A stretch of 8,476 bases of DNA from positions 1-8,476 of the forward strand of contig JAQGKN010000402.1 of the NCBI GenBank assembly GCA_028290085.1, in the 5' to 3' direction. Under the pieces are notes generated by a model, which did no database searches, had not been told where the DNA came from, and was given only the letters and a program-made list of their open reading frames with translations. The DNA comes from Hyphomicrobiales bacterium. Lineage in GTDB: Bacteria; Pseudomonadota; Alphaproteobacteria; Rhizobiales; Beijerinckiaceae. The position numbers and the translations under genes are program-made. Below, piece after piece: positions 1-6,942 of the stretch. The number at the start of each line of letters is the position of its first letter. Position 1 is the first letter of the stretch.

Positions 1-388
1 TGTCTGCGCCGTCGTGCATTGTCACGCGACCTACGCGAGCGTGCTGTCGATGCTGCGCCTGAACATACCGGCCGCCCATTACATGATCGCGGCCTTCGGC
101 GGGCCGCAGATCGCTTGCACGGATTACGCGCCCTATGGCACGCCCGAATTGTCGGAGCTCGCAGTCGACGGCCTTGGCGAAAAGCACGGCGTGCTGCTGG
201 GAAGCCACGGCATGATCGCGACCGGCACCAATCTCGACGAGGCCATGTGGCGGGCCGTTGAACTAGAGACGCTGGCCCGCAATTTTTATCTCAGCTGCGC
301 CATTGGCCAGCCGGTCATCCTTCCCGACGACGAGATCGCCCGTCTGACGGAGCGCTTCGCTGATTATGGTGCCAAGGGGCGCAAGTAA
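1..388 (+). CDS. Class II aldolase/adducin family protein, C-terminal part (5' truncated by window edge)
   Basis: The reading frame is open from base 2 to the TAA at 386-388 and gives about 128 residues; roughly the first 100 residues of a usual 220-260-residue class II aldolase lie outside the window. The metal-binding signature is visible: V-V-H-C-H-A-T-Y at bases 11-34, equivalent to the family's H-x-H pair of zinc ligands, and a later L-L-G-S-H-G-M segment (bases 197-217) supplying the third His. The following helix (D-E-A-M-W-R-A-V-E-L-E) is also typical. Relatives include L-fuculose-1-phosphate and ribulose-phosphate aldolases or epimerases and various decarboxylases; the substrate cannot be read from this fragment. 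The GTG at base 14 lies inside the conserved core and is not the real start. The gene is convergent with the lyase gene that ends 7 bp away, so the two are not in one operon. Confidence 0.85.
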   Translation, partial: VCAVVHCHATYASVLSMLRLNIPAAHYMIAAFGGPQIACTDYAPYGTPELSELAVDGLGEKHGVLLGSHGMIATGTNLDEAMWRAVELETLARNFYLSCAIGQPVILPDDEIARLTERFADYGAKGRK

Positions 389-395
389 GCAGGCC

Positions 396-1781
396 TCAAG
401 CCTCCAGCTTCGCCCAGCCGTCCAGAGCGGTGTCGATAAATGCCTGCGTCGCCCCCAGTGCGCTGAGTGGATCCAGGATCGCGTCGATCTGCGCGGGTGA
501 CAGATGCGCTGTGGCCGAGGTGTTCGCCTTGACGATTTCGCCGAGGCTTCGCCCGCTCGCCGCGACCTCCTTGGCGGCAGCCTCCACCAACGCGAAGGCT
601 TCGGCGCGGCCGAGCCCGGGGGCAAGGGCCAGCGAGAGCATCTCGGTCATGGGCAGGCCCTTGAGCGCCTCGAAATTGGCGCGCATCCGCGCGACGTCTA
701 CCTGCAAACCGTCGAGCGTGTCGGCCATATTGGCCAGGGCGCCGGCGGTGAGTTTCACCAGTTCGGGGAGCGCGCCCCATTCGGCCTGCCAGCCTCCGAG
801 GGCACGTTCGTGTTCCTGCACCATGCCGGTCAACAGAGTGGCGACGAGACCCGGCGTGCGCAATGCGGCTGACACCGTCAACATGCAGCGCACAGGATTG
901 CGCTTGTGCGGCATGGCCGACGAGCCGCCGCGGCCGGCCTCCGAGGGCTCGAAGGTTTCCGCGACTTCATATTGCATCATCAACGAAATATCACGCGCGA
1001 TCTTGCCGGCGATTCCGGTCGCAATTGCCAGTTCGCTCGCCAGCGAAATCAACGCGCCGCGCCGCGTGTGCCACGGTATGGGCGTGCCATGAACGGTCGC
1101 GTCGCGTGCGGGCGGATAGGCGTTGGCGTCAGCAAGCCGCCGCTGCAGGATCGCGGCGGTGGCAGCGCCATGAGCGCCAAGCGAGCCGAGTGTCCCGGCT
1201 GCCCCGCCGAACTGCGCGACCAGCGCCTCGCGGGCGATAGCGCGCACACGGGTACGGCTTTGCATGGCTGCGGACAGCCACTGCGCTGCCTTCAACCCAA
1301 AGGTGGTAGGGGTCGCGGGCTGCAGGAGCGTGCGTCCGAGCATGGCGCTGTTGCGGTGCAAACGCGCAAGGCCCGCCGCGGCACCGGCGAGCCGGGTCAG
1401 ATCTGCATCGATGAGCACAAGCGCTTCGCCCAGTTGCAGAACAAGCGCGCTGTCGATCACGTCTTGGCTTGTGGCACCAAAATGCATGAACGGCGCGGCC
1501 GAGGGCGTATGCGTGCGCACCGCCGCGGTCAGAGACTTGACGAAGGGAATGGCGAGCGTGCCGGCCTTTACCGCATCTGCGAACAAGCTCGGTTCGTCGA
1601 AGGGGAGCGAGGCCGCGATTTCGGCGATAACGGTCGCGGCCTCGGCGGGAACGAGGCCGGCTTCTGCCTGTGCATGAGCCAACGCGCCTTCGAACCGCGC
1701 CATGTGGCGCAGGAGCGCTGTATCACCCATGATGGTCGCCATTGCCGGATATGTGGAATAGGCGTCATTCAGGCTTGGCAT
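396..1781 (-). CDS. pcaB: 3-carboxy-cis,cis-muconate cycloisomerase family protein (fumarase/aspartase superfamily)
   Basis: This is a 461-residue cytoplasmic lyase-superfamily protein. The superfamily signature G-S-S-A-M-P-H-K-R-N-P is at residues 286-296, the upstream active-site segment H-F-G-A-T-S-Q-D at 100-107, and the E-H-E-R-A-L-G-G-W-Q-A-E-W stretch typical of PcaB at 323-335. PcaB converts 3-carboxy-cis,cis-muconate to 4-carboxymuconolactone in the protocatechuate branch of the beta-ketoadipate pathway. The ATG at 1781 is chosen because an AAGGG sits 8 nt upstream; the ATG at 1787 would have it only 2 nt away, and the longer frame reaching 1877 adds non-conserved residues. No other pca genes (pcaD, C, H, G) are visible, so the role is assigned by family only; adenylosuccinate-lyase-like or other lyase activity is possible. 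Family assignment is firm, exact substrate less so. Confidence 0.82.
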   Translation of the reverse strand: MPSLNDAYSTYPAMATIMGDTALLRHMARFEGALAHAQAEAGLVPAEAATVIAEIAASLPFDEPSLFADAVKAGTLAIPFVKSLTAAVRTHTPSAAPFMHFGATSQDVIDSALVLQLGEALVLIDADLTRLAGAAAGLARLHRNSAMLGRTLLQPATPTTFGLKAAQWLSAAMQSRTRVRAIAREALVAQFGGAAGTLGSLGAHGAATAAILQRRLADANAYPPARDATVHGTPIPWHTRRGALISLASELAIATGIAGKIARDISLMMQYEVAETFEPSEAGRGGSSAMPHKRNPVRCMLTVSAALRTPGLVATLLTGMVQEHERALGGWQAEWGALPELVKLTAGALANMADTLDGLQVDVARMRANFEALKGLPMTEMLSLALAPGLGRAEAFALVEAAAKEVAASGRSLGEIVKANTSATAHLSPAQIDAILDPLSALGATQAFIDTALDGWAKLEA

Positions 1782-1787
1782 CCGCAT

Positions 1788-1794
1788 TTCCCTT
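1788..1794 (-). promoter_or_regulatory. Ribosome binding site of the pcaB-like gene
   Basis: On the minus strand AAGGGAA precedes two in-frame ATG codons (1787 and 1781). The GGG (1790-1792) is 2 nt from the first ATG and 8 nt from the second, which favours 1781 as the start. Confidence 0.5.
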
Positions 1795-1812
1795 TTCGAA
1801 TTATGTGTTAGC

Positions 1813-1842
1813 CTTGTCCTTGTCATGACGCCAAAAGACAAG
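1813..1842. promoter_or_regulatory. Possible operator: CTTGTC repeats and GTCATGAC palindrome in the divergent region
   Basis: The 179-bp region between the two divergent starts contains CTTGTC twice in tandem (1813-1818 and 1819-1824), a perfect 8-bp palindrome GTCATGAC (1822-1829) and an inverted copy GACAAG (1837-1842). The arrangement sits just upstream of the pcaB-like start and resembles a dimeric regulator site, but no regulator gene is present in the window. A weak minus-strand promoter reading overlaps it: ATGACA (1821-1826) and CATAAT (1800-1805) with a short 15-bp spacer, which would leave a very short leader. No convincing + strand promoter was recognised. Confidence 0.25.
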
Positions 1843-1945
1843 TCGGTCGAGCATAGAGTGGGAACTAACTCGGCCATTTGTCGATTTTGCGAAACGTCCC
1901 GGTAGGACAGAAGCTGTAGATCAGACGCAGCGAATAAATTTCAAC

Positions 1946-1951
1946 AGGAGG
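1946..1951 (+). promoter_or_regulatory. Shine-Dalgarno AGGAGG for the small exported protein
   Basis: A consensus AGGAGG lies 9 nt before the ATG at 1961, making this the strongest ribosome binding site in the window and supporting the small gene as real and well translated. Confidence 0.8.
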
Positions 1952-1960
1952 TCCCCGCCC

Positions 1961-2272
1961 ATGGATAGACGCATCTTCATTCAATCTTTGCTTGGCGTGG
2001 CGGGGACAGCCGTTGCGGCTACTGCCTTTACATCCAAGGCTCAGGCTCTGCCGCTCCTTGATGAACTCAAGGCCATGGACGCTGCAGGGTCGCCGGGGAC
2101 ACTGGTGTCCGGCTCTGAAGCCGATCTTCCGGCCGAAGGCGCTATCGAGGCGCAGTATTACTACCGCCGCCGCTACTATCGCCCGCGTGCCTATTATCGT
2201 CCGCGCCCGATCTATCGGCGCTGCCGCACCTTCGTCAATCGCTGGGGCCGTCTGGTCCGTCGTTGCTTCTGA
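1961..2272 (+). CDS. Small Tat-exported Tyr/Arg-rich protein, function unknown
   Basis: The gene encodes 103 residues. Residues 2-11 (D-R-R-I-F-I-Q-S-L-L) fit a twin-arginine motif, followed by an Ala/Gly-rich hydrophobic stretch and an A-Q-A site at 27-29, predicting cleavage near residue 29 and export to the periplasm. The mature part has a short acidic linker (about 33-63) and then a strongly basic, aromatic tail from residue 65, with runs of Y-Y-Y-R-R-R and Y-Y-R-P-R type repeats, ending in a segment with two cysteines (88 and 102). Proteins of this style are common in rhizobia and methylobacteria and are sometimes annotated as protamine-like; that label rests on composition only. It has its own consensus ribosome binding site and a strong terminator, so it is likely a single-gene unit. 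The tail could bind nucleic acid, polyanionic envelope polymers or cell wall; none of this is shown. Confidence 0.8.
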   Translation: MDRRIFIQSLLGVAGTAVAATAFTSKAQALPLLDELKAMDAAGSPGTLVSGSEADLPAEGAIEAQYYYRRRYYRPRAYYRPRPIYRRCRTFVNRWGRLVRRCF

Positions 2273-2299
2273 CGACTCGGGCCCCATGGGCCAGAACGC

Positions 2300-2331
2300 A
2301 AACGCGCCGCTCACCAGCGGCGCGTTTTTTT
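2300..2331 (+). terminator. Rho-independent terminator of the small exported protein gene
   Basis: A perfect 11-bp stem (2300-2310 with 2317-2327, core ACGCGCCGC) with loop TCACCA is followed by a run of seven T (2325-2331, partly in the stem). It begins 27 nt after the stop codon at 2272. On the minus strand the same stem lies just past the stop of the converging membrane protein gene but is followed only by a weak T tract, so action in that direction is possible but poor. Confidence 0.9.
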
Positions 2332-2341
2332 GTTGTGCGCT

Positions 2342-2773
2342 TCAGCGGCGACGGGTCAACAGGGCATAGATAATGCCGGTGCCTAGACCCCATGTGCCAT
2401 TGATGATAGGCCCAAAAATCGAAAATGCGGGCACCGCCTGCCCGCGCATCGGGGCCAGTACGTACCAGCCGAACGCGGTCGGCAGCACCGCACCGAAGAC
2501 CAGCGCCAGCAGGAAATAAATCAAGCCGCGCGGGAATTTGGTCTGCACCAGCGCAAACACAATGCCCCATACACCGCCCCAGAAGGAGAGATTGACGAGA
2601 GCCGGCACCCCGAGCGCATTGGGGCGCAGGTTCCAGGGGAAGTTTCGGCCGGGAACGGCATAATAAAGGCCGAGCTGCGCGAGCTGGTGGAAAATCGGAA
2701 CCGCCAGAAATCCGGCGACGAAACCGAAGACGACAAATTCCAGGACGAACGACTGAGACGAACTCCGCGACAT
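2342..2773 (-). CDS. Four-helix integral membrane protein, function unknown
   Basis: The 143-residue protein has four hydrophobic segments, at about residues 9-31, 55-77, 84-106 and 116-139, separated by short loops; the loop at 42-54 is rich in Asn, Pro and Arg (P-G-R-N-F-P-W-N-L-R), and a Gly-rich segment (G-T-W-G-L-G-T-G) lies in the last helix. The C-terminus ends in R-R-R. No catalytic motif or transporter signature is recognised, so it is a conserved-hypothetical type inner-membrane protein. The start is set at the ATG at 2773 because AGGGGG lies 5 nt upstream; a GTG at 2779 is in frame but overlaps that ribosome binding site. It converges on the small exported protein gene across the terminator and lies 81 bp downstream of the large minus-strand operon, from which it could receive read-through because no strong terminator is seen between them. 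Confidence 0.75.
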   Translation of the reverse strand: MSRSSSQSFVLEFVVFGFVAGFLAVPIFHQLAQLGLYYAVPGRNFPWNLRPNALGVPALVNLSFWGGVWGIVFALVQTKFPRGLIYFLLALVFGAVLPTAFGWYVLAPMRGQAVPAFSIFGPIINGTWGLGTGIIYALLTRRR

Positions 2774-2778
2774 CTGCA

Positions 2779-2784
2779 CCCCCT
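2779..2784 (-). promoter_or_regulatory. Ribosome binding site of the membrane protein gene
   Basis: AGGGGG on the minus strand lies 5 nt before the ATG at 2773. It overlaps the alternative GTG start at 2779, which argues for the ATG. Confidence 0.55.
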
Positions 2785-2854
2785 TGCGATTCCTATCGAC
2801 CGCGTGTGCAGACGCTATCTGGAACCACGAGCTGCGAAAAGCCTCAGGTCGGGG

Positions 2855-4513
2855 TCAGTTGATCGCACGCGGCGCCGGAAGCGCGAGCAGCATCGTCGCC
2901 AGGGTTTCCTGAGCACGTCGATCGGTCAGGTCGTGATCGGTGCCCGGAATATGCACAATATGTGCATCCGGGTTCTGGCGTAGCCGCTTTTCACCCATGT
3001 GCAAACCGAACACGTCGATGCTCTGATCGCCCTCGGTGAACACGAAGACCACACTCGCGCGACGTGTCACGAGTTCGCTGAACCACCTACGTATCTGTCT
3101 TGTTTGACTTTTCGGGTTCAGCAGCTCCGCTCGGACCGCGAGCACGCGCCGGACCCGGTGCACGAACGTGCCTGTTATACGGCTCCAATTAAGCTGGCCT
3201 GCGAAAAGGCGTTTCCAACTGTCCAGCGTCCAGATCCGCGCAGCGTAAGCGCCCGTGGAGCGGCCTGATGTGCGGAGAGCGGCCTTCAGGTCGTCTTTTT
3301 CGTTCCAGTGAAAACACAAAAGATTGACCAGAACGACCGCGCTTACGCGTCGATCACGAAGGGTGGACTGCAGCGCGAGATGAGCGCCACTGCATGCACC
3401 GAGCACAGTAATCTGCCTCACGCCGCGCGCGTGCAGCACATCTATCGCAGCCTGGACGTCCATTGGATTGTCCGCCGAATAAGGCACGATGGCGGGGCGG
3501 CCCGGCTGCGCGGGGCTGTCGCCGAGTCCAGCCACGTCTATGCGGAAAGAAGCAATGCCGTGCGCCGCCAGCCGCCTTGCAAGTCGAACGCTCGAACGCG
3601 CCCAGCCCGTGTGCGGATTACCGCCGGCATTAACAAGCAGGAACGCCGAGCCGGAAGGGCCATCGGATGGCTGGCACAACATGCCGAACAGGTGCGCGTC
3701 CGGCCCGAACATAACAGGCTCTTCGACGAAGCTGGCTGTTGCAAGGCCGACAGATGCGGTCTCAACCAGATCGGGAAGACCAGCACGGGTTGGGCATGTG
3801 CCGAGCCATGCAACCACCCGGGCGAAGGCGTCCTCCGGCGTTTCTCCTATGGTGGGGTTGGACAAAAACTCCGTGTAGCCCTCGAATGGACCATCACTGA
3901 CATCGACGCCGGCCTGTGCCGCTCTCTCGGAGCTTGCCGTTCGCGGTGAGGGCGTGAGGATGAGCACGCGCCGCGCGAGCGGAGCTGCTGCCCGGAACGC
4001 TTTCAACTCCGCGACAGTCTGGGGCGTCAGCTCAAAGCCCATCACGTTGATCGCGTCGGGGGTACCCGGCTTGTGCTCGGACATGCGCGCGAAGGCGGAG
4101 AGCTCGCGGATGTAGGCGCGTCCGTCGCGCGGCGGTGCGAGGAGAACGAGACCTTCCACGTCGCCGGCCTTGGCCGCATAATCCAAAGCGAGAAGCGCGC
4201 CGAGCCGAAGCCCGATGAGCACAATGCGTGTAACCCCGGTCTCGTCCCGAAGCGTGGCCACCGCATCGGCGATATTGGCCTGCCATGTCGCAACGCGGTC
4301 GGGATCTTCATCCGTCCCAAGGCTGTCGCCGCTGCCGTGGTAATCGAAGCGGAGTACCGGAAAGCCCTGCGCCGCTATTCTGTCCGCTAGCTCGCGCCAG
4401 CCGGCATGTGCCGAGAATTGCTCAAAGCCTTGTGCGCCACAGAGCACCACGCCGCAATCGCCGGGTGCATCGTGGATCCAGCCGAAGCAATCGGCGAAGA
4501 CGAGCGGCCTCAT
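2855..4513 (-). CDS. Tandem (two-domain) alpha/beta-hydrolase protein
   Basis: The 552-residue protein carries two alpha/beta-hydrolase domains, about residues 1-240 and 255-545. Domain 1 has the strand-turn segment F-D-Y-H-G-S-G-D-S (56-64) and a nucleophile elbow reading G-L-R-L-G (101-105), in which Arg103 occupies the usual Ser position; no late catalytic His is evident, so it may be non-catalytic. Domain 2 has the equivalent D-V-A-G-L-G-D-S (326-333), an elbow G-A-C-S-G (372-376) with Cys374 in the nucleophile position, a candidate acid Asp496 (T-E-G-D-Q) and a candidate His527 (G-T-D-H-D), a possible Cys-Asp-His triad. There is no signal peptide, so it should be cytoplasmic. The ATG at 4513 overlaps the stop of the upstream GH2 gene as ATGA, which indicates translational coupling; the frame can be extended to 4582 but that would overlap the GH2 gene by about 70 nt. 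Proteins of this architecture occur near exopolysaccharide/exosortase loci; substrate unknown. It may act as an esterase, thioesterase or acyltransferase. Confidence 0.85.
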   Translation of the reverse strand: MRPLVFADCFGWIHDAPGDCGVVLCGAQGFEQFSAHAGWRELADRIAAQGFPVLRFDYHGSGDSLGTDEDPDRVATWQANIADAVATLRDETGVTRIVLIGLRLGALLALDYAAKAGDVEGLVLLAPPRDGRAYIRELSAFARMSEHKPGTPDAINVMGFELTPQTVAELKAFRAAAPLARRVLILTPSPRTASSERAAQAGVDVSDGPFEGYTEFLSNPTIGETPEDAFARVVAWLGTCPTRAGLPDLVETASVGLATASFVEEPVMFGPDAHLFGMLCQPSDGPSGSAFLLVNAGGNPHTGWARSSVRLARRLAAHGIASFRIDVAGLGDSPAQPGRPAIVPYSADNPMDVQAAIDVLHARGVRQITVLGACSGAHLALQSTLRDRRVSAVVLVNLLCFHWNEKDDLKAALRTSGRSTGAYAARIWTLDSWKRLFAGQLNWSRITGTFVHRVRRVLAVRAELLNPKSQTRQIRRWFSELVTRRASVVFVFTEGDQSIDVFGLHMGEKRLRQNPDAHIVHIPGTDHDLTDRRAQETLATMLLALPAPRAIN

Positions 4514-6936
4514 GGACGCGCTCCGTAGAACGCGACATCGAGCCCGTTCACGGCAGAAACCTTGCCCTGTGGCGTCTCGCATGCACCTTCGCGAGGAATG
4601 AGGCGGATAATGCGCGGCGCGCCCGGTGCCAGATGGCGCCAGTGATCGAGCGCCCGGTAGTTTGCGTCGTTCACATGGACAGACTGCGCGAAAACTCGCG
4701 TCGAGACGTGTAGCGACCAGCCGTGATCGTCTTGCACCAGTTCAGCGGCGAGACCAAGGTCCGCCTGAGCATGCCCGCGTCCAAGCGGGAAGTGAAACGC
4801 CTCCGAGAGGATGTCTCCGTTGCGCGCATCGCGCATGACAGCGCAAGTGACATCATGCGAGGGCGGCCCGAAACGATAGGCATACGCCGTATCGAAGAAC
4901 GCTCCCCAGAGGTCTGTGGCCGGCAAAGCCGACGTCGAATGCGGTGCGAGTTCGAGGCGCCGTGTCGCTTGCATGACAGGAAGAGCACCATCGCGCAGGC
5001 AGGTCAGCGTGATCTCGACAGGCCGCGTTTCGGCACCGTCATTGACAACATGCACATCAAGGCCGTTCAGGCCTTCGTCGCAGAGGAGAACTTGAAGGGG
5101 GCGGTAGGCACGAGCCAATCCATGCCAAACCGGCTTCGGCGCGCCGGAAAAGTCGAGAACGCCCCAGCCTGCACCCGGTGTCACATCCCGCAGGAACCAG
5201 ACGAGGCCGCCCCGCGTCTGCGAGCCGTGCCGCCGCCAGGAGTTGAAGACATTCTCCACGATCTCTACCGTCGTGGCACGCGAGAGATCGAGATAGCGCG
5301 TGGGATCGTCCAGCCGCAGCTGGTCGGGGTCGACGCCATAGAGCGCTTGAAGATAGTGGTTGCGGACCTGCTCGAAGAACCAGACCGCGCCGACATCGCC
5401 CGGCACGCGCTCGCCCCAGCAGGGCTGCACGACAGCGCCGCGCCCGTCTTCAAGCTCCACGTCGTTTTCTGGCACATGCGCAAAGCCGAGACATTCGGCG
5501 GCAAAACGCACCTGCGCATCCCGCGCGTCCGAAAGAGGACGCATGTAGGCGCTGACACCATAGTAATGCGTCACGCCCGTGCGCGGCTCAAAGGGCGGGG
5601 CACCTCCAAAGGGCGTGTTGGGAACGTAGGGCACATCGGCCCGGCACCGTGAGACCGCACTCGCCAGCAGCTCGTCGAACACGGGGCTGGACCATTTTGC
5701 CGCCGCGACGCCCATCATCGCCGCCTGCTGGAAGACTTCGCTGCCGCCGCAAAGGACCGCCAGGGATGGGGACATCTGCGTGCGCCAGAGAAACGCGTCG
5801 GCCTCCGCGCGAAGCAGCTCGCACCAGTCGGAATCGGCTGCGGGATAATCGAAGTTTGCGAGCATGAAGTCTTGCCAGACGAGAATGCCCAGCTCGTCGC
5901 AGAGTTCGTGGAACGCATTCGTCTCGTAGAGCATGGTTCCGCCAACGCGGATCATGTTCATATGCGCGTCGCGCGCATGGGTCAGAAGCGGCTCGTATTG
6001 CGCGCGCGTCCCCCCGAGCGAGACAATGTCGGCGCTGGTCCAGCACGCACCCCGGCAGAAAACCGCCACGTCGTTGACGCGCAAACCAAAGCCGCCACCA
6101 TCGGCGCCACGGTCGATCTCGATCTTGCGAAAGCCCGTGCGGCCCAGAGAGAACGCCACGCCATCTATGTTCAGGGAAACTTCATGCAGGCGCGGGTCGC
6201 CATGCGTGTGCGGCCACCACGGCGCGATGCCAGGAAGGTCGAGCGTGCCGGTGTATCGATCGCTGTCTTGTTGAAGAGCGATCTCGCGGCCATCGCAAGC
6301 CAGACGCACCTCGCGGCCCTGGCTCTCAACGATCACGCTCAGCTGCCCGCAGTCGTCTGCGTAATTCGTCCTGCAGGAGATGAGGCGGAAAGGCTCATCG
6401 GCAGGATGCAATTCAATCGCGCGGAAAGGGCCTACGGCGTGGACGGGCGGACACCACCCCGGCATGCGGCCGAGAAACGTCGTGCGCCAGAGCCGCAAGG
6501 TTTGTGGGCTGACCATGCGTGGCCGCCATTTCGCGCGGGGGCCCTTGGCCTCCAGCAGCGGACCCAGCGCGCGAAAGCAGATGTGCAGATCGTGATGCCC
6601 GCGAAGGTCCAGCATAGCCTCGAGAGGCACGAACATACTTTGCGACGTTGCGACAAGCCGCTCATCAAGGAAGATCTCGGCAATGGTCGCGAGTCCCTCG
6701 CACACAAGGCGGTGCGGTCCATGAGCATCGACCGTGGCGCGATACCAGAAGTCGTCGCCGTCGAGGTTCTCTGGCAGAGCCGGATCGAAAGCATTTTGCG
6801 CAAGCAAAGCGCTGGCAACAGTTCCTGGCGCCTGCGCGGGAATGGACGGGAGATCGCGTGATAGCTGGTCAGGTGTCGCGGCGGCGCCGGGCGGCGTGCG
6901 AACGAGTCTCCACTGCGTGAGCGGCAGTACAGTCAT
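4510..6936 (-). CDS. Glycoside hydrolase family 2 protein, beta-mannosidase-like, cytoplasmic
   Basis: The 808-residue length matches beta-mannosidases (about 800-870). Order of parts: N-terminal jelly-roll sugar-binding domain (about 1-180), Ig-like domain (about 185-270), TIM barrel (about 280-610), C-terminal beta region (about 615-808). The barrel has the mannosidase-like stretches N-M-I-R-V-G-G-T (327-334) and C-D-E-L-G-I-L-V-W-Q-D-F-M (346-358). The acid/base candidate is Glu400 in C-G-G-S-E, where the family usually has G-N-N-E or G-N-E; the nucleophile candidate is Glu481 in A-A-E-C-L-G-F, 81 residues later. There is no signal peptide, unlike many enzymes that attack external mannan, so the substrate is expected inside the cell. 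The ATG at 6936 begins 6 nt after the DUF1839 stop, with GGTGAG about 10 nt upstream, and its stop overlaps the next start (ATGA), so it is the third gene of a tight operon. Retaining glycosidase activity is likely; mannose specificity is inferred only from overall similarity. Confidence 0.88.
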   Translation of the reverse strand: MTVLPLTQWRLVRTPPGAAATPDQLSRDLPSIPAQAPGTVASALLAQNAFDPALPENLDGDDFWYRATVDAHGPHRLVCEGLATIAEIFLDERLVATSQSMFVPLEAMLDLRGHHDLHICFRALGPLLEAKGPRAKWRPRMVSPQTLRLWRTTFLGRMPGWCPPVHAVGPFRAIELHPADEPFRLISCRTNYADDCGQLSVIVESQGREVRLACDGREIALQQDSDRYTGTLDLPGIAPWWPHTHGDPRLHEVSLNIDGVAFSLGRTGFRKIEIDRGADGGGFGLRVNDVAVFCRGACWTSADIVSLGGTRAQYEPLLTHARDAHMNMIRVGGTMLYETNAFHELCDELGILVWQDFMLANFDYPAADSDWCELLRAEADAFLWRTQMSPSLAVLCGGSEVFQQAAMMGVAAAKWSSPVFDELLASAVSRCRADVPYVPNTPFGGAPPFEPRTGVTHYYGVSAYMRPLSDARDAQVRFAAECLGFAHVPENDVELEDGRGAVVQPCWGERVPGDVGAVWFFEQVRNHYLQALYGVDPDQLRLDDPTRYLDLSRATTVEIVENVFNSWRRHGSQTRGGLVWFLRDVTPGAGWGVLDFSGAPKPVWHGLARAYRPLQVLLCDEGLNGLDVHVVNDGAETRPVEITLTCLRDGALPVMQATRRLELAPHSTSALPATDLWGAFFDTAYAYRFGPPSHDVTCAVMRDARNGDILSEAFHFPLGRGHAQADLGLAAELVQDDHGWSLHVSTRVFAQSVHVNDANYRALDHWRHLAPGAPRIIRLIPREGACETPQGKVSAVNGLDVAFYGARP

Positions 6937-6942
6937 AGGCGC

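Noticed and set aside
906..1811. Long + strand open frame (301 codons) opposite the pcaB-like gene
   Set aside because: It is antisense to a gene with clear family signatures, its translation is low-complexity Arg/Gly-rich with no recognisable domain, and GC-rich coding sequence commonly leaves such frames open.
1782..1877. Upstream extension of the pcaB-like gene to a start at 1877
   Set aside because: The added residues do not belong to the conserved enzyme, cover the intergenic repeats, and the start at 1781 has a well-spaced ribosome binding site.
2774..2854. Terminator or promoter between the large operon and the membrane protein gene
   Set aside because: No stem followed by a T run and no convincing -35/-10 pair could be made out in these 81 bases.
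4514..4582. 23-residue N-terminal extension of the tandem hydrolase
   Set aside because: The Cys/Arg-rich extension overlaps the end of the GH2 gene, whereas the ATG at 4513 forms an ATGA stop-start overlap.
5872..6861. Long + strand open frame (329 codons) opposite the GH2 gene, with similar ones at 4723-5652 and 7102-7971
   Set aside because: All lie antisense to well-supported genes, show no family motif and have the composition of shadow frames.
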